Source: an uncultured Hyphomicrobiales bacterium
GTDB taxonomy: Bacteria > Pseudomonadota > Alphaproteobacteria > Rhizobiales > CAJQND01
Length of the DNA: 12,502 nt
Reading direction: 5' to 3'
NCBI GenBank assembly: GCA_905479595.1
Contig: CAJQND010000413.1
Coordinates: 1 to 12,502 of the forward strand
Made by a program: the position numbers and the translations under genes. Positions 1-7,097 of this stretch are shown one piece after another. The stretch's first letter is position 1. Every line of letters starts with the position of its first letter. Below the pieces are notes generated by a model. That model was not told the DNA's origin and made no database searches. It saw nothing but the letters and a program-made list of their open reading frames with translations.

Positions 1-1015
1 GGGCTTTCCACACGCGGATCATGTCTTCAAGCACATGGCCCACATCGCCGATTATGGGAATATCGACCTGGATATTCTTGTTGATGGATGATGGGTCAAT
101 GTCGATGTGAATTTTGGCAGAATCCGGAGAGAATGCATCAACCCGGCCCGTAATACGGTCATCAAAGCGTGCCCCAATGCACACCATAACAACGCAATCA
201 TGCATCGCCATATTGGCTTCATAGGTGCCGTGCATACCCAGCATGCCGAGGAATTTATCATCCGATGCCGGAAAAGCCCCCAGCCCCATCAAGGTAGATG
301 TAACCGGAAAACCCGTCATTTTTGCCAGATCGCGCAGCAATTGCGCAGCGCCCGGGCCAGAATTGATAACGCCGCCGCCAGTATACAGTATCGGCTTGCG
401 GGCATTAGCCATCAGCTCAACCGCATCACGGATCGCGCTCTGGTCGCCCTTGACCTTGGGTTTATAGGTTTTGTGCGCCACATTGGACGGCCCCTGATAG
501 GTGCCGATGGCAAACTGCACGTCTTTAGGAATGTCGACAACAACAGGACCCGGCCTGCCGGAAGCGGCAACATAAAACGCTTCATGCATGATCCGGGCGA
601 GATCATTGACATCTTTCACCAGATAATTGTGCTTGGTGCATGGCCGTGTAATGCCAACCGTGTCGCATTCCTGAAAGGCATCATTGCCGATCAAATGCGT
701 TGGCACCTGACCAGTGATCACCACCATGGGAATAGAATCGAGCATGGCGTCGGTAAGCCCCGTAACCGCATTGGTCGCACCTGGGCCTGACGTTACCAGA
801 ACCGCGCCAACTTTGCCTGTGGAGCGCGCATAGCCTTCCGCAGCATGGGTAGCACCTTGTTCATGGCGCACCAGAATGTGGCGTACGTCTTCCTGCTGGA
901 AAATGGCGTCATAGATTGGAAGGACCGCACCACCCGGATAGCCAAAAATATGCTCCACGCCCTGATCTTTCAGCGCTTTCAGGACGATTTCGGCCCCGCT
1001 CATTTCCTTGCTCAT
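1..1015 (-). CDS. ilvB: Acetolactate (acetohydroxyacid) synthase large subunit, 3' end outside window
   Basis: This enzyme condenses two pyruvates, or pyruvate with 2-oxobutyrate, in the first common step of valine, leucine and isoleucine synthesis. It uses thiamine diphosphate and works in the cytoplasm with a small regulatory subunit (IlvN). Reading the minus strand from ATG at 1015 gives 338 residues before the window ends, out of a usual 570-600. The N-terminal TPP-binding domain shows GYPGGAVLPIYDA at about residues 25-37 and RHEQGATHAAEGYAR at 50-64, in which Glu52 is the catalytic glutamate. GPGATNAVTGL follows near 80, and the central domain shows GARFDDRITGR near 290. A GGAG ribosome site lies 8 nt before the ATG; a second ATG at codon 5 is an alternative start. 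Downstream ilvN is expected but lies outside. Regulation is probably by the leader attenuator just upstream. Confidence 0.97.
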   Translation of the reverse strand, partial: MSKEMSGAEIVLKALKDQGVEHIFGYPGGAVLPIYDAIFQQEDVRHILVRHEQGATHAAEGYARSTGKVGAVLVTSGPGATNAVTGLTDAMLDSIPMVVITGQVPTHLIGNDAFQECDTVGITRPCTKHNYLVKDVNDLARIMHEAFYVAASGRPGPVVVDIPKDVQFAIGTYQGPSNVAHKTYKPKVKGDQSAIRDAVELMANARKPILYTGGGVINSGPGAAQLLRDLAKMTGFPVTSTLMGLGAFPASDDKFLGMLGMHGTYEANMAMHDCVVMVCIGARFDDRITGRVDAFSPDSAKIHIDIDPSSINKNIQVDIPIIGDVGHVLEDMIRVWKA

Positions 1016-1061
1016 GCTTTCTACTCCAGCTTTCACATGTACCGCTTGGGTTTACTGCAAC

Positions 1062-1083
1062 AAAAAAGGCCCCGTTCGGGACC
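1062..1083 (-). terminator. Attenuator terminator in the ilvB leader
   Basis: On the minus strand a GC-rich hairpin (GGTCCCG AA CGGGGCC, 1083-1068, one G-U pair) is followed at once by six T residues (1067-1062). It lies 46 nt before the ilvB start and downstream of a short leader ORF, so it would stop transcription before the structural gene unless it is prevented from forming. It could also end read-through from miaA. The hairpin and T-run are seen directly; its role as a regulated attenuator is inferred. Confidence 0.8.
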
Positions 1084-1088
1084 TGGAT

Positions 1089-1135
1089 GCGCGTTACCGT
1101 TCGGAGGTGATTTCTACATCACTCCGGTAACGCGC
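1089..1135 (-). promoter_or_regulatory. Long inverted repeat (pause/competitor hairpin) of the ilvB leader
   Basis: The 11-nt arms GCGCGTTACCG (minus strand, 1135-1125) and CGGTAACGCGC (1099-1089) are perfectly complementary. The enclosed sequence can extend the stem through GAG/CTC and TGAT/ATCA around the leader stop codon. The first arm lies inside the last codons of the leader peptide and the second lies just after its stop, as in the 1:2 stem of classical amino acid attenuators. A ribosome stalled on the upstream Leu/Ile/Val codons would cover the first arm. CCGAACGG occurs both here (1104-1097) and in the terminator (1080-1073), so alternative pairings are possible. I could not settle the antiterminator fold by eye. 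Confidence 0.75.
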
Positions 1136-1161
1136 CTCAATACTACAATAAGCTTGCCCAT
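1114..1161 (-). CDS. ilvB leader peptide (15 aa, branched-chain residue rich)
   Basis: A 15-codon ORF starts at ATG 1161 and ends at TAG 1116-1114, encoding MGKLIVVLRRVTGVM. Seven of 15 residues are Leu, Ile or Val, with a run LIVVL at positions 4-8. A purine-rich ribosome site (GAAGGAAGG) ends 5 nt before the ATG. The ORF sits between a promoter-like sequence and the terminator hairpin ahead of ilvB, and its 3' codons form one arm of the inverted repeat. Codon content, position and hairpins together fit a sensor peptide: scarcity of charged branched-chain tRNAs would stall the ribosome and permit ilvB transcription. The logic is known from E. coli ilvB and ilvGMEDA leaders; function here is inferred from layout alone. 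Confidence 0.8.
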   Translation of the reverse strand: MGKLIVVLRRVTGVM

Positions 1162-1186
1162 AACGGCCTTCCTTCGATTTGCGCGC

Positions 1187-1215
1187 ACTTTATTCAGCCA
1201 CCGGCGCAAGGTCAA
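1187..1215 (-). promoter_or_regulatory. Candidate sigma-70 type promoter for the ilvB leader
   Basis: On the minus strand TTGACC (1215-1210) is separated by 17 nt from TAAAGT (1192-1187). The -35 matches the consensus at 5 of 6 positions and the -10 at 4 of 6. Transcription would start near 1180, about 20 nt before the leader peptide ATG, a normal distance for a leader transcript. This is prediction by motif only. Confidence 0.5.
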
Positions 1216-1257
1216 GCACTATTCTAATATTGCGCAAACATTCTTTTTTCTTTTCAC

Positions 1258-2172
1258 TTATTTCAAAAACTGGTTGAGAATTTCTTCCCCGCCACCGCTC
1301 GGCCAGCCCGCCATTTGCCCGCGAAACCAGGTCATCTGGCGCTTGGCATACCGCCTTGTTTGCATCTGGGCCGCAGCGATGGCGTCTTCCATCGCCAATT
1401 CCCCATCCAGATAGGAAGAGAATTCCCGCACCCCGATTGCCTTCATCACCGGCAAGGCTGCGTTGAGATTGCGGGAGCGCAAACGCGACACTTCTTCCAG
1501 CCCCCCCTCTCCGACCATCGCTTCCAGCCTGACATTGCAGCGCTGGTAAAGAACCTCACGTTCCACATGGAGATGACCACGACGCACATGCGCACCATCA
1601 AGCAGTGATTTCACCCGGCGCTGTTGCCAGGCCCCCAGCGTGGTTCCCGTTTCTTCTACAACCTCCAGAGCACGAATGATCCGCTGGGCATCCGCTGGCT
1701 CCAGCGCCGCCGCACCTTCGGGATCGCGCTGGCGCAGGCGCTCATAAAGATGCCCAATTCCTTGATCTTGATGTTGTCTGGATATCTCGGCGCGCAATTC
1801 CGGCGAAACCTCTGGAACCAGGCTCAATCCCTCATCCAACGCCTTGAAATAGAGTCCTGTCCCGCCGACAACGATAGCTGGCACCCCACGCGCCCACACA
1901 TCCTTCAGGGCAATAGCCATATCGTCCAGCCATTTGCCAACTGAATAGCGCTCCGCGCCGTCCACATGTCCATACAGACGGTGTTCGGCGCGTTGCTCAT
2001 CACTTTCTCCAGGCCGCGCTGTTAAGATGCGTAAATCGGCATAGACCTGCATGGCATCAGCATTGAGAATGACACCACCGGTGGTTTCGGCCAGTTTTAA
2101 CGCAAGACCGGACTTGCCGCTCGCTGTCGGCCCTGCGATAAGGATCGCCTGCTTGTCAGATTTTTTTGCCAA
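1258..2172 (-). CDS. miaA: tRNA dimethylallyltransferase
   Basis: MiaA transfers the dimethylallyl group from dimethylallyl diphosphate to N6 of A37 in tRNAs that read codons starting with U. The 304-residue product matches the family length. The P-loop GPTASGKS is at residues 14-21, NADAMQVY at 37-44, GGTGLYFKAL at 103-112, DAQRIIRALEV at 161-171, ALPVMKAIGVREF at 239-251 and YAKRQMTWFRGQ at 275-286. The only in-frame start before the P-loop is TTG at 2172, since a TAA lies four codons upstream. An AGAGGA ribosome site precedes it; an ATG at 2177 is out of frame. It diverges from serB with only 28 nt between starts, so both promoters must reach into neighbouring coding sequence. No terminator is visible between miaA and the ilvB leader. 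Confidence 0.96.
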   Translation of the reverse strand: MAKKSDKQAILIAGPTASGKSGLALKLAETTGGVILNADAMQVYADLRILTARPGESDEQRAEHRLYGHVDGAERYSVGKWLDDMAIALKDVWARGVPAIVVGGTGLYFKALDEGLSLVPEVSPELRAEISRQHQDQGIGHLYERLRQRDPEGAAALEPADAQRIIRALEVVEETGTTLGAWQQRRVKSLLDGAHVRRGHLHVEREVLYQRCNVRLEAMVGEGGLEEVSRLRSRNLNAALPVMKAIGVREFSSYLDGELAMEDAIAAAQMQTRRYAKRQMTWFRGQMAGWPSGGGEEILNQFLK

Positions 2173-2200
2173 ACCATCCTCTTACGTTCGGAATAATCTC

Positions 2201-3082
2201 ATGGACAATGTTCTGGTTCTGATTGCAAGTCCACATTACCCTGGCCTTGCCCCCGATATCATCACCAAAGCCCAGAGCCTGCTTCCAGATGCTGGTAGTT
2301 CGCGCAACTTATCTTCCCATGCCACTGAGATCGCTTTTTCCGGGAACCAGAGTGGGCTGGAAGACGCATTGCGCGATAGTCTGGCGGGTGCGCAGATCGA
2401 CTTTGCAATTGTGCCCGCCACCAATCGGGTCAAGAAAATCCTTATTGCCGACATGGACTCCACCATGATTGGGCAAGAATGCATTGACGAATTGGGAAAA
2501 CGCGCTGGGTTGGGCGAAAAGATTGCCGCCATCACCACCCGCGCCATGCGCGGTGAACTGGACTTCGAGGGGGCAGTGCGCGAACGGGTCGGGTTAATGG
2601 CAGGGCTCGCAGAAACTGAAATTCAATCTGTAATCGATCACGATCTAACCTATACGCCGGGCGGGCGCACCCTGGTGCAATCCATGCGCGCCAATGGGGC
2701 GTTTACCAGCCTGGTTTCCGGCGGCTTCACCCAATTCACAGCACATGTGGCGGGCGTTTGCGGGTTTCATGAAAACCGTGCCAATGAATTGATCATCGAA
2801 AACGCTGCCCTGACCGGCAAAGTGGGCGAGCCCATATTGGGCCAACAGGCCAAGGTTGAGGCCTTGCAAGAATATTGCGCACGCCTGGGTGCAGATCCTG
2901 CCGATGTGATTGCAGTAGGTGACGGCGCGAATGACCTTGGAATGTTATCTGTCGCCGGCATGGGGGTGGCACTACACGCCAAACCAGCTGTGCGCGAGGC
3001 CGCGCAAATTCGCATTGACCATTCAGGCCTCGACGCCTTGTTGTATCTTCAAGGTTATTCAAAAGACCAATTCATCTCATAA
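2201..3082 (+). CDS. serB: Phosphoserine phosphatase
   Basis: SerB hydrolyses O-phosphoserine to serine, the last step of the phosphorylated serine pathway, in the cytoplasm. I take the ATG at 2201 (293 aa), because the longer frame from 2051 runs antisense through miaA and lacks family sequence. A weak GGA lies upstream. Residues 1-75 form the variable N-terminal region, which resembles the ACT-like domain of longer SerB proteins. The HAD core then follows: motif I DMDST at 84-88 (Asp84 nucleophile, Asp86 acid/base), motif II SGGFT at 173-177, Lys218 as the motif III lysine, and motif IV GDGAND at 240-245. The cap carries ECIDELGKRAGLGEKIA at about 93-109. A terminator follows directly. Confidence 0.96.
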   Translation: MDNVLVLIASPHYPGLAPDIITKAQSLLPDAGSSRNLSSHATEIAFSGNQSGLEDALRDSLAGAQIDFAIVPATNRVKKILIADMDSTMIGQECIDELGKRAGLGEKIAAITTRAMRGELDFEGAVRERVGLMAGLAETEIQSVIDHDLTYTPGGRTLVQSMRANGAFTSLVSGGFTQFTAHVAGVCGFHENRANELIIENAALTGKVGEPILGQQAKVEALQEYCARLGADPADVIAVGDGANDLGMLSVAGMGVALHAKPAVREAAQIRIDHSGLDALLYLQGYSKDQFIS

Positions 3083-3119
3083 AAAAACCCGGCTGGGCAA
3101 AAGCCACAGCCGGGGTTTT
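3081..3119. terminator. Bidirectional rho-independent terminator between serB and the protease gene
   Basis: CCCGGCTG (3088-3095) pairs with CAGCCGGG (3107-3114). An A-run lies on the left and TTTT on the right, so it can act on both strands. It overlaps the serB stop codon and lies 20 nt past the end of the convergent protease gene, and so would end both transcription units. Confidence 0.9.
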
Positions 3120-3138
3120 AAATGCGTTAGAGCCAGTC

Positions 3139-4650
3139 TTAGCTCTTCGGTTTCAGCTTAAGCGCCACAAACCGGTGTTCGCCGTTCTTGTTGGCAAGCC
3201 GGAGAATGACCGTTTTGCGATCACCGCTCTTTTTCAACCCGTCAACCACATCGGCAACTTCGCCCGCAGTACTGACTTCCTGCTGATCGACTTCAATCAC
3301 CACATCGCCAGGCTTGATACGCTTTTCTTCCGGGACAATTTCATTGTCGACACCGGTGACAACAATGCCCTCGACTTCCTTGTCGATTTTAAAGCGGCTC
3401 CGCAAAGCTTTATCCAATGGAGCAAGGGTCAAGCCCAGAACGGTTTGTTCTTCGGTGGAAGCCTCAGGTTTGGTTTCATCACTACCCGCATCCTTGCTGG
3501 CAACCTTCTTTTCTTCAAGCCGGCCGATCTTGACTTTAATGGTTTCCTCTTTGCCTTTGCGCAATACAACGACATCGACAACTTTGTCGGCCGCTGTATC
3601 TGCAACAATACGCGGCAGGTCACGCATTTGCGGGACATCCTTGTCATCAAAAGACAAGATCACGTCACCTGATTTCAATTTCCCGGCTTCCGCAGGTCCG
3701 CCTGGAGTGACTTCACTGACCAGCGCACCGCGAGCTTTGTCGAGGCCAAGACCCTCGGCAATTTCATCCGTTACCGCCTGAATCCGGACACCAAGCCAGC
3801 CGCGACGTGTTTCGCCAAACTCAATCAGCTGCTCGATTACACTTGTTGCCGTGTCTGATGGTACAGAAAAACCAATACCGATTGAGCCACCTGAGGGGGA
3901 GATGATCGCGGTGTTAATCCCCACGACCTTGCCATCCATATTGAACAATGGCCCACCGGAATTGCCCCGGTTGATCGCTGCGTCGGTTTGAATGAAATTA
4001 TCATATGGGCCAGCGCTGATATCGCGCTTGATCGCAGACACAATGCCCATGGTCACCGTTCCACCAAGGCCAAACGGGTTACCAATCGCCATTACCCAAT
4101 CGCCAACCCGCAAGTTTTTTGAACTACCAAATTCAACCGCTTGAAGCGACTTTTTTGGTTCGACTTTAAGAACAGCGATGTCGGTTTTGCTATCGCGGCC
4201 AATGATTTTCGCTTCCAGTTTTTCACCATCAGCAAAGATGACTTTAATTTCATCGGCATCAGCAATCACGTGATTGTTGGTGATCACAATCCCTTTGGAA
4301 TCGATTACAAACCCTGATCCCAGAGAATTGGATTTGCGGCTGCGCCGTTTACCACCATTTTTTTCGCCATTTCGGTTTTCAGGCAAAAGATCCTTGAAAA
4401 AATCCTTGAACGGGGACCCTTCAGGAAGTTCAGGAATTTGAAAGTTGCGCTGAGAAACATCAACATTCTGGGTTGTGGAAATATTGACCACAGCGCCAGT
4501 CAAACCTTCAGCCAAATCAGCAACTGATGCGGGGCCCTGGGCACCGGCAGGTCGCGTCAGGCCTAAAACAATCATGCTCAAAACCGCCAACGCAGCCAGG
4601 GCAGATTTAATGGTTACGTATGAACGATCAACACTTGCAGTACGGGTCAA
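3139..4650 (-). CDS. DegP/HtrA (Do) family periplasmic serine protease
   Basis: This is a periplasmic protease/chaperone that degrades or holds misfolded envelope proteins. The 503-residue product has a signal peptide (about 1-37, hydrophobic run 17-31, AGA-Q near the cut), a trypsin-like domain at about 45-275 with His127 (TNNHVI), Asp157 (TDIAV) and Ser231 (RGNSGGP), and two PDZ domains at about 285-375 and 403-498. A charged, Lys/Arg/Asn-rich insert at 90-108 falls in the LA-loop region. The start is TTG at 4650 with AGGAGA 7 nt before it. The first upstream in-frame ATG (4710) is followed two codons later by TAA, and the next internal ATG lies inside the signal peptide. It is last in the hflK-hflC-DUF2065 set and ends at the bidirectional terminator. 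DegP, DegQ and MucD cannot be told apart with confidence here. Confidence 0.95.
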   Translation of the reverse strand: MTRTASVDRSYVTIKSALAALAVLSMIVLGLTRPAGAQGPASVADLAEGLTGAVVNISTTQNVDVSQRNFQIPELPEGSPFKDFFKDLLPENRNGEKNGGKRRSRKSNSLGSGFVIDSKGIVITNNHVIADADEIKVIFADGEKLEAKIIGRDSKTDIAVLKVEPKKSLQAVEFGSSKNLRVGDWVMAIGNPFGLGGTVTMGIVSAIKRDISAGPYDNFIQTDAAINRGNSGGPLFNMDGKVVGINTAIISPSGGSIGIGFSVPSDTATSVIEQLIEFGETRRGWLGVRIQAVTDEIAEGLGLDKARGALVSEVTPGGPAEAGKLKSGDVILSFDDKDVPQMRDLPRIVADTAADKVVDVVVLRKGKEETIKVKIGRLEEKKVASKDAGSDETKPEASTEEQTVLGLTLAPLDKALRSRFKIDKEVEGIVVTGVDNEIVPEEKRIKPGDVVIEVDQQEVSTAGEVADVVDGLKKSGDRKTVILRLANKNGEHRFVALKLKPKS

Positions 4651-4725
4651 AGATTTCTCTCCTAAATCGGTAACGCTCAGCTCTTGGGCCTTCGCACTTA
4701 TTTATACCATTTTTGCCAACTTGAT

Positions 4726-4736
4726 GGATCACCTCC
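4726..4736 (-). other. Extended Shine-Dalgarno-like sequence in the protease leader
   Basis: The minus strand reads GGAGGTGATCC, complementary over 11 nt to the conserved 3' end of bacterial 16S rRNA. The nearest possible starts are a TTG at 4719 and an ATG at 4710; both open the same frame, which closes at TAA 4704-4702 (TTG GCA AAA ATG GTA TAA). The real protease start is 60 nt further on. The match is seen in sequence; a regulatory role is speculative. Confidence 0.3.
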
Positions 4737-4759
4737 ATGTCAACAAAGACACAAACTGC

Positions 4760-4957
4760 TCAGGAAATAATGCCGTTGCGGGTCATCCAGACAATAAAAA
4801 ACCCAACCGCAACTGCGCCTATCCCGGCTACACGCAAGTTTTGGTCGGGAACTTCGCGCATTAGAGCCAACATATGCTTCAATCCGGACGGATTTACGGC
4901 ATACAGCAATCCTTCGATCACCAAAACGAGACCGAGCGCCGTGATCAGATCACGCAT
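4760..4957 (-). CDS. DUF2065 (YjeT-like) small inner membrane protein
   Basis: This is a 65-residue protein with two hydrophobic segments (about 5-20 and 43-58) and a short polar loop containing NPSGLKHMLALMREVPDQNLRVAG. This pattern and length match the DUF2065/YjeT family, whose biochemical role is unknown. Members are often found next to hflC, in agreement with the position here: it starts 30 nt after the hflC stop and precedes the DegP-like protease. The ATG at 4957 is the only reasonable start. Co-transcription with hflKC is inferred from spacing; about 110 nt separate its stop from the protease TTG. Confidence 0.87.
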   Translation of the reverse strand: MRDLITALGLVLVIEGLLYAVNPSGLKHMLALMREVPDQNLRVAGIGAVAVGFFIVWMTRNGIIS

Positions 4958-4987
4958 GACCTAACTCCCACGGCGCTCGTTCTAACT

Positions 4988-5872
4988 TCATTCGCCTGTC
5001 TTTTTATCTCCACCGACGCCGAAATATTCAAAGAATTCAGAATCGGGGCGCAGAACAAGGGTTGTATCATTCCCGGTCAAGCTTTTGGCATAGGCTTTCA
5101 TCGAGCGATAGAAAGCGAAGAACTCAGGGTCCTTGGTAAATGCTTCGGCAAAAATACGGTTGCGTTCAGCCTCACCTTCACCACGAACGATTTCAGATTC
5201 CCGTTTGGCCTTCGCAACAAGCTCTACCGCTTCACGGTCTGCTTCCGCGCGAATTCGCCGCTGGGCGGTTTCACCGACAGCGCGCAACTGGGCGGCTTCT
5301 GCAAAACGTTCTGCATTCATGCGCTCATAGGTATCTTTGAGAACATCGGGCATCAGGTCAGTGCGCCGGATGCGGACATCGATAATATCAATACCAAGGG
5401 CCTTTGCCTCAGTCCGCACCTGATCGCGGATTTCGCGCATCATCGCAGCACGGTCTTTCGACAGGGCCACACCGAACGTGCGCTTACCATAGGTTTGGCG
5501 CAATGCCGCATCGAGCCTCGTATCAATCCGGTCACGAGCAAGACTTAGGTCGGCCCCTACCGTTTCACGGAACTTCCGCGGGTCGGTGATACGCAACATC
5601 GTCACCGCATCAACCAGATAACGCCGTCCATCGACCACCTGCACCGATTTATCGATGCTTTCAAAGAACAAAACCCGGTCTTCGATGAAAATCACCTCAT
5701 CGATAACCGGCACTTTGAAATTCAATCCTGGTCCTTCGACCGTGCGTTGAATTTCACCAAATCGTACCACGAGCGCTTTTTGACGTTCATCGACAACAAA
5801 TGTTGAGGTAAAAGCGACAAATGCACCAATTGCAACGAGTATCAAGACGAATGGTTTGAGAATATTACCCAT
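4988..5872 (-). CDS. hflC: HflC, SPFH/band-7 modulator of FtsH protease
   Basis: HflC forms with HflK a large complex at the inner membrane, facing the periplasm, that encloses and modulates the AAA protease FtsH. The 294-residue product has one N-terminal transmembrane segment (about 7-25), a band-7/SPFH domain at about 25-195 (starting VVDERQKALVVRFGEIQ, with EGPGLNFKVP and DVRIRRTDLMPD), then a helical, charged region rich in Ala/Glu/Arg at about 185-255 of the type that assembles with HflK. The ATG overlaps the hflK stop by one base (TAATG), implying translational coupling and fixed stoichiometry. Length and domain order are normal. Confidence 0.96.
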   Translation of the reverse strand: MGNILKPFVLILVAIGAFVAFTSTFVVDERQKALVVRFGEIQRTVEGPGLNFKVPVIDEVIFIEDRVLFFESIDKSVQVVDGRRYLVDAVTMLRITDPRKFRETVGADLSLARDRIDTRLDAALRQTYGKRTFGVALSKDRAAMMREIRDQVRTEAKALGIDIIDVRIRRTDLMPDVLKDTYERMNAERFAEAAQLRAVGETAQRRIRAEADREAVELVAKAKRESEIVRGEGEAERNRIFAEAFTKDPEFFAFYRSMKAYAKSLTGNDTTLVLRPDSEFFEYFGVGGDKKTGE

Positions 5873-6984
5873 TACTGAGCCCCCTCCTTGCGCTTGTTGA
5901 TTTCCGGCAATGGCAGGTAGGGCACAACGCCTGTTCCATCCTTGCCACCTTCGATGATGATTTTGTTGGAGTTGGAGAATACTTCCTCAAGCGTTTCAAG
6001 GAACAACCGTTTCCGGGTCACATCCTTGGCCTTGGCGTATTCAGCATAAACAGAATTGAAACGCTCAGCTTCACCGTCAGCTTCTGCAGTTACGCGAGAT
6101 TTATAACCTTTGGCGCTTTCCACAATCTGAGCAGCTTCACCGCGTTTTTCGCCGAGTACCTTATTTCGGTACTGTTCAGCATCACGAATGAACTTGTTCT
6201 GGTTCTGCTCGGCACGCTGCACTTCTTCAAACGCATCGATAACGGCGGGAGGAGGATCGGCTTTTTCAAGCTGAACACCGGTAATCAAAATGCCGCTGTC
6301 ATAACCATCCAGTGTTTTTTGAACCAGTTCACGAATGGCATCCTGAGCTACCAGGCGACCCTTCGTACGCACTTGTTCGCCACTGGTACGGCCTACAATT
6401 TCACGAATTGCACTTTCTGACACCGTACGCACCAACTGTTCTGGTGCGTTGATATTGAACAGGAACTTCTGCGCATCTGAAATTTTCCACAAAACGGAAA
6501 ACCGGATGTCGACAATGTTTTGATCGCCTGCGAGCATCAAACCTTCAGGTGAGCCCGTGGCACCACCAAAATTGAGCTGATTGACGGCCCGTACCCGCGG
6601 GGTTTCGACAGTTTCAATTGGCCACATGATGAAATGCAGGCCAGGTGCGGTTGTACGATCATATTTCCCAAGCCGCAGTACAACGCCCTGTTCGTCCGCT
6701 TCAACCGTATATACAGCGTTCATAACCCAAAGCCCGGCGAGAGCTGCAAGCGCGAGCAACCAAACGAATTTGCTGGATCCCGGCCCGCCACTGCCACCAC
6801 CACCGCCGCCGGGAATGATACCCTTTAGACGGTCCTGGCCCTTTTTGAGCAATTCTTCAAGATCGGGAGGAGTTTGTCGGCCGCCACCTCCGCCGCCGCC
6901 GTTGCCGCCTTTTGGAGCTTGTCCCCAAGGCCCGCCATCGTCGCCGCCACCTTGCCAGCCGCCACCTTTGTTATTCCATGGCAT
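5872..6984 (-). CDS. hflK: HflK, SPFH/band-7 modulator of FtsH protease
   Basis: HflK is the partner of HflC in the FtsH-modulating inner membrane complex. The 370-residue product begins with a glycine-rich, disordered cytoplasmic stretch (about 7-36) and a second glycine run at 58-69, separated by a PPDLEELLKKGQDRLKG helix; this tail is typical of HflK. A single transmembrane segment spans about 73-93. The SPFH domain follows at about 93-260 (VEADEQGVVLRLGKYDRT, APGLHFIMWP), then an Ala/Glu/Arg helical region and a C-terminal segment with VVPYLPLPE. The ATG at 6984 has AAGGGA about 10 nt upstream. It is first in the set; a TTGACC lies about 55 nt upstream, but no well-spaced -10 could be picked. 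Confidence 0.96.
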   Translation of the reverse strand: MPWNNKGGGWQGGGDDGGPWGQAPKGGNGGGGGGGRQTPPDLEELLKKGQDRLKGIIPGGGGGGSGGPGSSKFVWLLALAALAGLWVMNAVYTVEADEQGVVLRLGKYDRTTAPGLHFIMWPIETVETPRVRAVNQLNFGGATGSPEGLMLAGDQNIVDIRFSVLWKISDAQKFLFNINAPEQLVRTVSESAIREIVGRTSGEQVRTKGRLVAQDAIRELVQKTLDGYDSGILITGVQLEKADPPPAVIDAFEEVQRAEQNQNKFIRDAEQYRNKVLGEKRGEAAQIVESAKGYKSRVTAEADGEAERFNSVYAEYAKAKDVTRKRLFLETLEEVFSNSNKIIIEGGKDGTGVVPYLPLPEINKRKEGAQ

Positions 6985-7097
6985 ATGTTATCTGTCCCTT
7001 GTGGTTGTTATCGGCCATATTAACCGCAAAATGAGGTCAATACAGCATCCATTGCATGTCATATAGGAAACGCGGACGTCCAAGTCCACGTATAAGG

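Noticed and set aside
107..790. 227-codon plus-strand open frame
   Set aside because: It is antisense to ilvB, whose minus-strand reading has clear acetolactate synthase motifs; the plus-strand translation shows no recognisable domain and is His/Arg/Asn-rich in the manner of a shadow frame.
845..1414. 189-codon plus-strand open frame over the ilvB start and leader
   Set aside because: It spans the ilvB 5' end, the attenuator and the miaA 3' end on the opposite strand, and has no family resemblance or ribosome site.
2051..2200. 50-codon N-terminal extension of serB from an ATG at 2051
   Set aside because: The extension is the antisense of the miaA 5' coding region including its P-loop, and the SerB family sequence begins at the ATG at 2201.
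4874..5548. 224-codon plus-strand frame opposite hflC and the DUF2065 gene
   Set aside because: It is antisense to two confidently identified genes and has no recognisable domain.
6775..6960. GCC/GCCACC repeat tract as a possible microsatellite or regulatory repeat
   Set aside because: It encodes the glycine-rich tail usual for HflK and is irregular, so no separate repeat element is called.
7037..7042. TTGACC upstream of hflK as a promoter -35
   Set aside because: The best -10 candidate (TAATAT) is only 12 nt away, and no hexamer at 16-18 nt resembles a -10, so no promoter is called.
6581..7066. Proline-rich plus-strand frame opposite hflK
   Set aside because: The proline runs are simply the reverse of the glycine codons in the disordered HflK N terminus.
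7060..7097. Possible terminator after fghA (GGACGTCC and GGAC/GTCC pairings)
   Set aside because: The stem is short and lacks a following T-run on the minus strand.
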